DNA from: JTS-RE37 sp041744575
GTDB lineage: Bacteria > Bacteroidota > Bacteroidia > Flavobacteriales > Flavobacteriaceae
Direction of reading: 5' to 3'
Assembly (NCBI GenBank): GCA_041744575.1
Contig: JBGTKP010000043.1
Location: forward strand, 1-18,989
DNA: 18,989 bases
Position 1 is the stretch's first letter, and each line of letters begins with the position of its first letter. The notes beneath the pieces were generated by a model. The model was not told the origin of the DNA and ran no database searches. It worked only from the letters and a program-made list of their open reading frames with translations. Below, in pieces: positions 7,268-14,800 of the stretch. The position numbers and the translations under genes are program-made.

Positions 7268-9541
7268 ATGAACACGAGAACAATTTCACTGCTTGTCGGT
7301 ATCTTATCCTTTATGGCTATTGAAATGATTACTGCCCAGGAAGTGATCCGCTACGATCTGTATATCAGGGATACACTTGTTAATTATTCCGGGAAGGAAA
7401 ACCGGGCCATTGCCGTAAATGGCCAGATCCCCATGCCCACCCTGACCTTTACCGAAGGGGATATTGCGGAGATCTATGTTCACAATGAGTTAAAGGAAAG
7501 CACCTCCCTCCATTGGCATGGAGTGTTCCTTCCCAATAAAGAAGATGGCGTGCCCTACCTGACCCAAATGCCCATAGCGCCTAATACAGTTCATAAATAT
7601 ACCTTTCCCATTATCCAGAACGGTACACACTGGTATCACAGCCACTCCGGAATGCAGGAACAGATAGGGATGTATGGCTCCTTTGTCATGAAAAAAAAGG
7701 CAGGCGATCCCACTTTCCGCCCAGGTATTGATGACATACCGGCCGTTCCCGTAATTCTAAGTGAGTGGACCGACCTGGACCCGGACAATGTGCACCGGAT
7801 GTTGCATAATGCGAGTGACTGGTTCGCGATCAAGAAAGGGAGCACACAAAGTTATGCGGAAGCGATTAGCGAAGGTCATTTTAAAACCAAATTAAACAAT
7901 GAGTGGAAAAGGATGCTGGCTATGGATGTCAGCGATGTGTATTATGAAAAATTCCTGATCAACGGACAAAATGAATCACAGCTTTCTCATTTCAGGACAG
8001 GGCAGCGGGTGCGTCTTCGTATTGCCAACGCTGGTGCGTCTTCATATTTCTGGATCAAATATGCCGGCGGCAAAATGACGGTGGTTGCTTCTGATGGGAA
8101 TGATGTGGAACCGCTGGAGGTAGACCGATTAATTATTGGCGTTTCCGAGACCTATGATGTCGTGGTGGATATTCCGGCAGAAAATACAGCATACGAGCTT
8201 CTGGTCACTCCTGAAGACCGGACCGGATCAGCATCTTTATACCTTGGCGATGGGATCAGGCAACTTGCATCGCCTTTGCCCAAACTGAAATACTTTGAAG
8301 GTATGAAAATGATGAATGGCATGATGAACATGGATGGCAGCATGGATGACATGGGTATGGATATGAGCCTTCAGAAAATGGATATGAACACAGTGATGTA
8401 CCCAGAAATAAGCGGAGCAACGCAGCAGGCCGGACACCGCAATATGCAGGATAAGGGTATGGAAAAGAAAGAAATGAAGATGGAGGAGATGGACCACGCC
8501 CAACACCAATTGGCACCTGCCGCAGACCTTGTAACCCTTAATTATGCCATGTTGAAGGCGCCTCAGCCAACGAATCTTCCCTTAGACGCCCCCATTCGGG
8601 AATTAAAATTTGAACTAACCGGCAATATGAACAGGTATGTCTGGAGCATGGACAACAAGGTTCTGGCAGAAACGGATAAGATCCTGATCAAAAAAGGGGA
8701 AAATGTGCGTATGGTCCTGGTCAATCAATCCATGATGCGCCATCCCATGCACCTGCACGGGCATGATTTTAGGGTATTGAACGGTCAAGGTGAATTTGCC
8801 CCGCTTAAAAATGTCCTGGATATCATGCCCATGGAAACAGATACTATTGAATTTAATGCCAATGTGGAGGGCGACTGGTTTTTTCACTGCCACATATTAT
8901 ATCATATGATGTCCGGAATGAACCGCGTTTTCAGTTATGAAAAACAGGCCACGAATCCATACCTGCCTAATAAAGCCTGGTCTTATAGAAAACTTCAGGC
9001 GGAAAGCAACGCATTTCACTTTATGGCAGAAAATGATTTTGCTACAAATGGTAATGATGGCATGGCCATGCTGGCTAATACCCGCTGGAGTATTGGCACA
9101 GAGTGGAGAATCGGTTACAATGACATGCATGGGTATGAATCAGAGACCCATGTTGGAAGATACATTGGAAAAATGCAATGGTTGATGCCTTTTGTGGGAT
9201 TCGACTGGCGCTATCGGAAAATGGGGCACAATGAGATTGAAAGGAATATTTTCGGGCAGCAGAATACCAAAGATAACCGCGCTGTACTGAGTTTGGGGGC
9301 GGAATATACCTTGCCTTTATTGGTGGTCGCCCAGGCAGAGGTCTTTACGGATGGGAACGTGCGGTTGCAATTGATGCGTGAAGATATCCCTCTTACAGCA
9401 CGACTACGGATGAGTTTTATGGTCAATACCGATACAGAATATATGGCCGGCATGAAATACATATTGGGAAAGAATATGGGCCTGACCACCCATTATGACA
9501 GCGACATGGGATGGGGCCTGGGCTTATCAATGAATTATTAA
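7268..9541 (+). CDS. Multicopper oxidase (CopA/PcoA-type) with C-terminal barrel-like extension
   Basis: A signal peptide (residues 1-23, ending ITAQ) precedes a three-domain multicopper oxidase (about 25-558). The copper ligands are in HWHG (82-85), HWYHSHSG (121-128), HPMHLHGHDF (492-501) and FHCHILYHMMSGM (539-551). This is the set expected for one type 1 and one trinuclear copper site. Residues 345-415 are rich in Met and His (MNGMMNMDGSMDDMGMDM and neighbours), a copper-binding insert typical of copper-resistance oxidases of the PcoA/CopA group. It would oxidise Cu(I) in the periplasm. After the oxidase domain come about 190 extra residues (565-757) of alternating polar and hydrophobic strands ending in LGLSMNY, which look like outer-membrane beta strands and vaguely resemble CopB/PcoB. 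The 757-residue length is well above the roughly 550-650 of stand-alone PcoA. It follows the ATPase gene by 29 bases. Confidence 0.93.
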   Translation: MNTRTISLLVGILSFMAIEMITAQEVIRYDLYIRDTLVNYSGKENRAIAVNGQIPMPTLTFTEGDIAEIYVHNELKESTSLHWHGVFLPNKEDGVPYLTQMPIAPNTVHKYTFPIIQNGTHWYHSHSGMQEQIGMYGSFVMKKKAGDPTFRPGIDDIPAVPVILSEWTDLDPDNVHRMLHNASDWFAIKKGSTQSYAEAISEGHFKTKLNNEWKRMLAMDVSDVYYEKFLINGQNESQLSHFRTGQRVRLRIANAGASSYFWIKYAGGKMTVVASDGNDVEPLEVDRLIIGVSETYDVVVDIPAENTAYELLVTPEDRTGSASLYLGDGIRQLASPLPKLKYFEGMKMMNGMMNMDGSMDDMGMDMSLQKMDMNTVMYPEISGATQQAGHRNMQDKGMEKKEMKMEEMDHAQHQLAPAADLVTLNYAMLKAPQPTNLPLDAPIRELKFELTGNMNRYVWSMDNKVLAETDKILIKKGENVRMVLVNQSMMRHPMHLHGHDFRVLNGQGEFAPLKNVLDIMPMETDTIEFNANVEGDWFFHCHILYHMMSGMNRVFSYEKQATNPYLPNKAWSYRKLQAESNAFHFMAENDFATNGNDGMAMLANTRWSIGTEWRIGYNDMHGYESETHVGRYIGKMQWLMPFVGFDWRYRKMGHNEIERNIFGQQNTKDNRAVLSLGAEYTLPLLVVAQAEVFTDGNVRLQLMREDIPLTARLRMSFMVNTDTEYMAGMKYILGKNMGLTTHYDSDMGWGLGLSMNY

Positions 9542-9579
9542 TTTCAAATTATACTACACTATTAATTAATTTCAAGCAG

Positions 9580-9741
9580 ATGAGAACGTATGATACCCCG
9601 CTGGAAGCCCTTGATGATCTTAAGGGGGGTTGTACCGATGATTTTAATTTGAAACCAGACTACCTGGAGTGCCATTCAAACGAACTGCAACTGCATCATG
9701 AAAGCTTTAAGATGGAGGAGGCATGTTCAGAAGTAGTTTAA
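9580..9741 (+). pseudogene. Truncated small ORF at the end of the copper cluster
   Basis: From the ATG at 9580 a 53-residue product is read (MRTYDTPLEALDDL, then DDFNLKPDYLECHSNELQLH). From memory this resembles the first half of a small flavobacterial protein of about 100 residues, often (doubtfully) annotated as phosphoribosylpyrophosphate synthetase, with the pattern YTDDFNLK, then LEC, then LHP. The expected second half is missing: after the stop at 9741 no frame continues it. It is therefore probably a truncated remnant, though a short functional peptide cannot be excluded. The larger frame opening at 9511 inside the oxidase gene is not a better start. Function is unknown. Confidence 0.45.
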
Positions 9742-9880
9742 ATATTTGATTATCAGATATTTAATACGTATATTTAGATATAACAAAACCCCGAAAATGA
9801 GTCTACAGCTCGAAAAACAGGTTTTTTTTAATCTTCAAGTATGTACAAATTACGAAACTGCCTGCCGTAGGCAGGGAATA
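9742..9880. other. AT-rich intergenic region with two small palindromes
   Basis: TAAATAT and ATATTTA (9739-9763) can pair around an 11-base loop just after the small ORF and might weakly end the copper transcript. At 9861-9875 CCTGCC and GGCAGG form a perfect hairpin with a 3-base loop, directly before the first RAYT-type element. No credible gene is seen; a frame from 9746 simply runs through the mobile element. Confidence 0.4.
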
Positions 9881-10047
9881 TCCCCGCTACCGCCAGTTTG
9901 CAACTGGTGGTATTTTGCTCATCCTAAAAAGCCAACAGCATTAATCTCCATAATGGTCCTTTCTATTTGAAAATTCCTTGAGACGATCCTTCAACCATGG
10001 TTTTACTTTCTTTTTACCACCAGACATAGTCTGGCGGGAGCGGGGGA
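9881..10047 (-). mobile_element. Internally deleted RAYT/REP element, copy 1
   Basis: The two ends form terminal inverted repeats (TCCCCGCTACCGCCAG at 9881 and CTGGCGGGAGCGGGGGA ending at 10047). Each end carries a REP-type hairpin: 9890-9898 pairs with 9902-9910, and 10018-10026 pairs with 10029-10037 apart from one mismatched position. On the minus strand the interior keeps only the last dozen residues of a Y1 (REP-associated tyrosine) transposase, ending AVGFLG and the TGA complementary to 9919-9921. At 167 bases it cannot encode transposase and would depend on an enzyme supplied elsewhere. Its sequence and structure match copy 2 at 11011-11304, which is longer and identifies the transposase. 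Confidence 0.75.
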
Positions 10048-10298
10048 TCGCAGTGGAAACATCTAGAAGTGGATACAGGATCCATCATCCCGCGGGGGAT
10101 GTAATGAAAATTTCCTTTGAAAACAATCAGTTTCGACCTAAACAATTTGATATTCCATCAAAGAGTTTAGCAAGCCTCTATTTTCCGCGGTCGAAGCTTC
10201 TATGTCGTTCGAAATAACCCTTTTCGAGCCATTAACTAATAAGCAGTACAACATAATGAAAACAACAGAAACGTAATTTTTTTCATGATTAAAGTTTT
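10048..10298. other. Non-coding region between RAYT copy 1 and the lipoprotein gene
   Basis: An open frame on + extends to 10217 but begins inside the mobile element, and I see no protein family in it. A short hairpin (CATCCC, GCGG, GGGATG) lies at 10086-10101. The A/T-rich stretch 10240-10298 follows the stop of the minus-strand lipoprotein gene without an obvious terminator stem. Confidence 0.35.
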
Positions 10299-10673
10299 CT
10301 ATTGATCAGTTAATTTTATTTCCGCTATTTCAAACCAATCCGCACATATGTCAACGTTAGCCGGGGCCTCATAAAAATAGCCGCTAAATTCTACCCTGAT
10401 CCCATCGACCTCAAATTCATCACCAAGGTTGCAAGGAAAGAACAAACCAAGCGGTCCGCTTTCTACCTTGTCATCCGGTTCAATAACGTAATCACCTTCA
10501 CAAAATCCCGACTCGGGTCCCCTAATAGTACCCTCGGCATTGGTGATGGTGGCTATAATATCCAAATCATGTTCTAGAAAGCAGTCAGGTTCAGGGTCAT
10601 TATTGGAACAACCGTAAAAGATACCGAATAGAGCCGATAAAAAAATTATGTTTAAAATATATATTGCTCTCAT
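10299..10673 (-). CDS. Small lipoprotein of unknown function
   Basis: The preferred start is the ATG complementary to 10671-10673, because it gives MRAIYILNIIFLSALFGIFYGC, a clean lipoprotein signal with lipobox and Cys22. The longer reading from 10748 places 25 extra residues before the signal and overlaps the permease remnant, so it was not used. The mature part is short (about 100 residues), acidic (SNNDPEPD after the Cys) and holds four more Cys that could form two disulfides. The C-terminal half (LGLFFPCNLGDEFEVDGIRV, then VDICADWFEIAEIKL) resembles small periplasmic domains common in Bacteroidota lipoproteins. I cannot name the family. It probably sits on a membrane facing the periplasm. 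No operon partner is visible; both flanks are decayed DNA. Confidence 0.7.
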   Translation of the reverse strand: MRAIYILNIIFLSALFGIFYGCSNNDPEPDCFLEHDLDIIATITNAEGTIRGPESGFCEGDYVIEPDDKVESGPLGLFFPCNLGDEFEVDGIRVEFSGYFYEAPANVDICADWFEIAEIKLTDQ

Positions 10674-10719
10674 TTTTGCTAAAATAAACCTATATAAATT
10701 TTTCACATATGTAAGTAAA

Positions 10720-11010
10720 AAGGACATGGTTATGGAATCACCTTTCAACCCGGCCTATCCAACTATTTTTTTTGTGGAGGACAATATCAGTAGCATTCTT
10801 ATGAAAATGAATCCCGCCGTAAAGAGCCATGAGGCCGTAAAAAAAATTGAGGATGTTTTTAACATCGTACCTTCCTCCCCATTCAATGATAAATTTGTAG
10901 AGGAAGCGTATTCTTCAAACATTGCCTCTGAAATACGTATCGGGAAATTGGTCGGTTTCTTTTCTGCCCTTGCCATTATCATAAGTTGTCTTGGCCTAAT
11001 CGTTCTTTAG
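10720..11010 (+). pseudogene. Fragment of an FtsX/MacB-type ABC transporter permease
   Basis: About 95 residues are readable (MVMESPF, NPAYPTIFF, KINPAV-like KMNPAV, then NDKFVEEAYSSN, IRIGKLVGFFSALAIIISCLGL). This is the segment of the large Bacteroidota MacB-like permeases around the periplasmic domain and the start of a membrane helix of the FtsX domain, whose full proteins are about 800 residues. Both ends are missing: upstream homology stops near 10720, and downstream it stops within a few codons of 11010, exactly where RAYT copy 2 begins. No ATP-binding partner or intact permease is nearby. The fragment overlaps the region before the minus-strand lipoprotein gene and is probably not functional. 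Confidence 0.75.
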
Positions 11011-11304
11011 TCCCCCGCTACCGCCAGTTTGTAACTGGTGGTATTTTGCTCATCCTAAAAAGCCAACAGCATCCATTTCCAAAATGGTCCGATCCTCCTG
11101 AAAATTCGTTACGCTACGGTATTTCCAATCGATAAGATTAGTAACAAATCCCGCTTCCACCGGATTATTGTGAATATATGCCATTTTCCGCTTAAACTTA
11201 AACTCTGTCTAAGCCTTGCGGATAGTTGAATGAAAAAACCACAATCTTTCAACCGTGGCTTTACTTTCTTTTACCACCAGATATAGTCTGGAGGGAGCGG
11301 GGGA
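11011..11304 (-). mobile_element. RAYT/REP element remnant, copy 2
   Basis: The ends match copy 1 (TCCCCCGCTACCGCCAG at 11011 and a GGAGGGAGCGGGGGA end at 11304), each with a REP-type hairpin (11021-11029 with 11033-11041; 11274-11282 with 11286-11294, imperfect). The interior keeps the C-terminal part of the transposase gene on the minus strand. The element lies exactly between two unrelated gene fragments, an FtsX permease piece ending at 11010 and an IS21 istA piece starting at 11305. Confidence 0.8.
11050..11214 (-). pseudogene. C-terminal remnant of a RAYT (Y1/REP-associated tyrosine) transposase
   Basis: On the minus strand the frame ending at 11050 reads FKFKRKMAYIHNNPVEAGFV, then IDWKYRSVTNFQED, then MDAVGFLG and stop. 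YIHNNPVEAG and DWKYRS are hallmark C-terminal motifs of REP-associated tyrosine transposases. An in-frame TAG lies at about 11215, and the catalytic HUH and Tyr parts of the protein are deleted, so the copy is dead. The remaining 5' stretch of the element, up to 11304, is out of family or too degraded to read. Confidence 0.85.
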
Positions 11305-11516
11305 TCCTTCGGATCCAATAGGTCGAACAAATCATTATCGGAGACTTCTAAAAGCTCTGTATAGCTAAAACCGGATTCTTGAAAAGCCGTGAGATATTTC
11401 ATCGCGATAGTCCTTGATTTTCCAAGGCCAGTGCATATTCTACTATTAGAAAATCCATTGTTTTATATTCTGATGATTTCAGGTATCATAACTGATCCTA
11501 AGTGTTTAATGGCCAT
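11305..11516 (-). pseudogene. istA: N-terminal remnant of an IS21-family transposase (IstA)
   Basis: Starting at the ATG complementary to 11514-11516, the minus strand reads MAIKHLGSVMIPEIIRI, a stop, then NNGFSNSRICTGLGKSRTIA and onward to MKYLTAFQESGFSYTELLEVSDNDLFDLLD. The GLGKSRTIAMKYL stretch fits the helix-turn-helix at the start of IS21 IstA proteins, and the following block fits the region just after it. One in-frame stop (TAA, about 11464-11466) breaks the gene. The remaining roughly 450 codons and all of istB are absent. The fragment is cut exactly at the boundary with RAYT copy 2. The upstream repeat array at 11566-11661 supports the assignment. Confidence 0.65.
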
Positions 11517-11565
11517 ACTATATGTTTTTGATTCACATAATATAACCCTTAACCATCATCAACAA

Positions 11566-11661
11566 CTGTCCACTTTGCCCCGAAACTACCTGTTCAATTT
11601 GGGCAGGAATTGCCTGTTCACTTTGCTGAGGAATCACCTGTACAGTTTACCCCGGAATATC
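11566..11661. repeat. Four tandem 24-bp repeats, probable IS21-type transposon end
   Basis: On + four consecutive 24-base units begin at 11566, 11590, 11614 and 11638, each starting CTGTNCANTTT (CTGTCCACTTTG, CTGTTCAATTTG, CTGTTCACTTTG, CTGTACAGTTTA). The second halves are less conserved (GAAACTAC, GGAATTGC, GGAATCAC, GGAATATC). The array lies about 50 bases upstream of the istA remnant start. IS21-family ends are known to carry repeated transposase-binding sequences, so this is best read as the istA-proximal end of the element. Confidence 0.7.
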
Positions 11662-11848
11662 CAGATCTGGCTCTACCGGAAAAATTGTTGATGAAAATGG
11701 TTGGGAAAGGAACCATTTTTTGTAATCCCTTCACTGCAGGAAAGAAGGTACTGGGCCAAGTTGGTGAAAGATTGTGTTATTTTCGCCAATGTTCGAAATT
11801 TCAAACGACTAAAAGAAACCGTTGCTTGGTGGCCTGAGGCTTTATGCA
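11662..11848. other. Intergenic stretch after the kinase gene
   Basis: A + frame of 63 codons (11701-11892) opens here but overlaps the end of the kinase gene and matches no family I know. No terminator for the minus-strand kinase is obvious. It may contain outer flank or further debris of the IS21 element. Confidence 0.3.
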
Positions 11849-14800
11849 TTAACGCCCTCCATTATCTTGGAGGACCGGAATATAGATATTAAATCTTGCT
11901 CCCCGATTTAATTCACCGTCTACGGTAATGGTCCCATTGTGGTTTTCTGCGATCCGTTTTACGGTGGCGAGACCTATGCCGGTGCCCGGGTAGGCATCTT
12001 TCCCATGGAGGCGTTTAAATACCTCGAATATTTGGTCGCTGTATTCGGGCTTGAAACCGATACCATTGTCCTCCACAGTAATCCGGCAATACTTTTTATC
12101 CGATATAAGTTCTTTGTTTTCAAGCTTGTTTCCATTGGCAATATTACTTTTTATGATAATATGCGGAGAATTATCGGGCCTTGAGAATTTGAGCGCATTG
12201 CTGATCAGGTTGTGCATAAGCTGACGAAATTGGAAGGGGATGACCTTTACCGTAACCATTTCATCGATTGTTATCGTGGCTTTTTTTTCATCAATGATCG
12301 TTTCAAATTCCTTAATGACCTCCCCGGTTATTTTACCAAGGTCGGTCTTTACGAATTTTCTTTCTTCGGAGCCTAGCCGGGAGAAATCAAGTAGGTCCCT
12401 GATAAGTTCCCGCATCTGTTCGGATACCGTATATACCCTTTGAAAATAGCCTTTGCCCTTAGCGGTCAGGCCGTGGCTCTCCTCGTCCGAAATACGTCCT
12501 ATGAAGGTCTGTATCTTGCGCAAAGGCTCCTGCAGGTCGTGGCTTGCCACATAGTTAAACGCCTCCAGTTCTTTGTTCAGCCTTTTCAGTTGGTCGTTAT
12601 TGAGCAGAAGTCCTTCATTAGCCACCTTCAGCTCGGCCGTGCGTTTTGACACTTGATCTTCCAGTTCATTGGAGTGTTTTTTGTAAGTGTCCAGGTTGCT
12701 TCTTCTGGTCCTTATCTGTTCAGAAATGTCCGTGGTGACCCCGATCCACATTTTGAACTCGCCGTCCTCCTGAATTATCGGGGATGCGATGTTCAGGTGC
12801 CATACATAGTCCCCGTCCTTGTTTAGGAAACGCATTTCCATTTCCAGATCGGTCCCTGTTTCCAGTGCGCTTTGAAGACGATCCGTGAATTCCCCAATCT
12901 CCTCGGGATGCATGATCTTGTGGTAGCCCAGGTCCTTCAGTTCCTCGAAATCGAGTCCGGTAAAGTCCAGCCAGTTTTGGTTAAAATAAATGACATTACC
13001 GTCTATGCCGGCATTACTGATCTTTGCGGGCATCAAGTCGGCCATCTGCCGGAAATGGGACTCGCTTTCCTGTAATTTTTTATGCAACACGGCCTGTGGC
13101 GTCACTTCATTGGCTATAATCGCCACGCCTTCTATTTCGCCCTGTAGATCCCGTTGTGCCTGGTATACAAAAGTGTAATATCCCAGCTCTGGTATTCCTT
13201 TACGAACCCATGTGATCGGGTCTTCGTAGGCATAAACAGGTTCGCCCGTTCTGTAAACGCTCAATAAAAGTTTGTCGAAGCCCTGTTCTACAGTTTCGGG
13301 GATTGCCTCGAACAACGATTTGCCGATTATGTCCTTTCCCTTGCCCCACGACTCCAAAATGGCATTGTTAGCGATTTCGATGACCATGTCCTCCCCCTTA
13401 AGAATGGTAATCAGGGAGGGGGAGGTATGGATCATGTTGTGGTAACGGAACTCACTTTCTTCCACCTTCTCTCGGGCAAGCACCTGCTCCGTTACCTCGC
13501 TCGTTACGACTATGATACCTTTTACCCCATTTTGATCGTCATATACAGGATGGTAAACGAAATTATAAATGCCCCTTTCCTTTTTTTCCTTTCGGTGCAT
13601 CAAGACTTTCAGTTCATTGCCATGGAACGCAACACCGCTTCGCATCACACCGTCCAGAATCTTCCTGATGCCCTGGGGCTCTAGTTCGGGCAACGATTCA
13701 AAGATGGGCCTACCTATAAAATCCTTTTCTTTTTCTACTATCCGCAAATAAGCATCGTTGGCCAGCTCCACCACATAATCGGGTCCTTTTAGCACCATAA
13801 TGGCCACTGGGGCCAACAGCAGCAGATTCTCGAACCTGGCCAGAAGTTCCTTTTCCCTTTGCCGTAGGTTGGCTCTTTCGGTAATATCCTCAATGGCCAG
13901 GAGGATCAACTTTTCCTCCTCGCTGTCCCTTTTAAGCTCCCGGGCGTTTAACCGCATGGTCCGTTCCCCGATGTTGGGAAAATTCCAGGCTACCTCGAAA
14001 TTTTCGAAGTTCGACTTATTTGGAAGTACGTTTTCCATCAGGTTTCGCAGGGCGGGTACATCCCATTGTTTGTTGCCTAATTGAAAGATCAGTTTGCCTT
14101 CGGTATCCTTCTCGTTTACCTCGAAGGCTTTATAAAAGGCATTGTTGGCGGATTTTACCCGTAGGTTCTTGTCGAGCACCAACAAGGATTCGTGCAAGGT
14201 CCCCACGATGTCTTCGGCAAAGTCTCTTGCGGCGACCAGTTCTTCGTTGAGGCCTATCATCTCCTGGTGGACCACCATGAGTTCCTCATTAGTACTCTGC
14301 AACTCTTCCGCACTGGTCTCCATTTCCTCATTCAGGCTCTGTAGTTCCTCGCTCCCGCTCAGCAGTTCTTCGTTGGCGCTCTGGAGTTCCTCGTTCGCGG
14401 CCTTCTGTTCCTCTGTAATACTGCGCATATCCTGCCGGGTCTGGGCAAGTTCCCGTTCCAATTGTTGTATGCGCAGGTCCTTTTCGTTCATTTTGGTCTT
14501 CCTGCCGTTATCCGCTTCCTTGGCTTGTTTTTTGCCTGTAGCTGATAACGTGCCCTCCCTTGAGCCGTTATCGTGAAAAAGGACCAGATAATGTGGTTCT
14601 ACGATATTGGGTAAGGGGATGGCCTCGATGCTTATGTTCCGTGGTTCTTCGCCATTGGTGAACAACGAGATATTTTCTTTTAATGCGGAACCGTTTTCTT
14701 TTTTTGCCTTGTGCAAGATGATGCGCAGCTCAAAGGCCAGGCCCTGCTTCGCCATCCTTAATAAATTTAAACTGGCCTTGCCCGGTGCCGGTTCCAAGAA

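Noticed and set aside
9746..10217. Two open + frames (from 9746 and 9978) crossing RAYT copy 1
   Set aside because: They read through the REP hairpins of the element in the wrong strand and show no protein family.
10674..10748. Longer start for the lipoprotein gene at 10748
   Set aside because: It would put 25 residues before the lipoprotein signal and overlap the permease remnant; the start at 10673 gives a normal signal peptide.
11566..11661. Regular repeats considered as a CRISPR array
   Set aside because: Units are tandem without unique spacers, are only partly conserved, and no cas genes are present; an IS21 end explains them better.
11701..11892. Open + frame of 63 codons next to the IS21 debris
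   Set aside because: It overlaps the end of the kinase gene on the other strand, has no recognisable family and no start context.
14142..14576. Ser/Leu-rich 144-codon + frame opposite the kinase coiled coil
   Set aside because: It is the antisense shadow of the repeated Glu/Gln/Leu codons of the coil, which makes a Ser/Leu-rich frame by itself.
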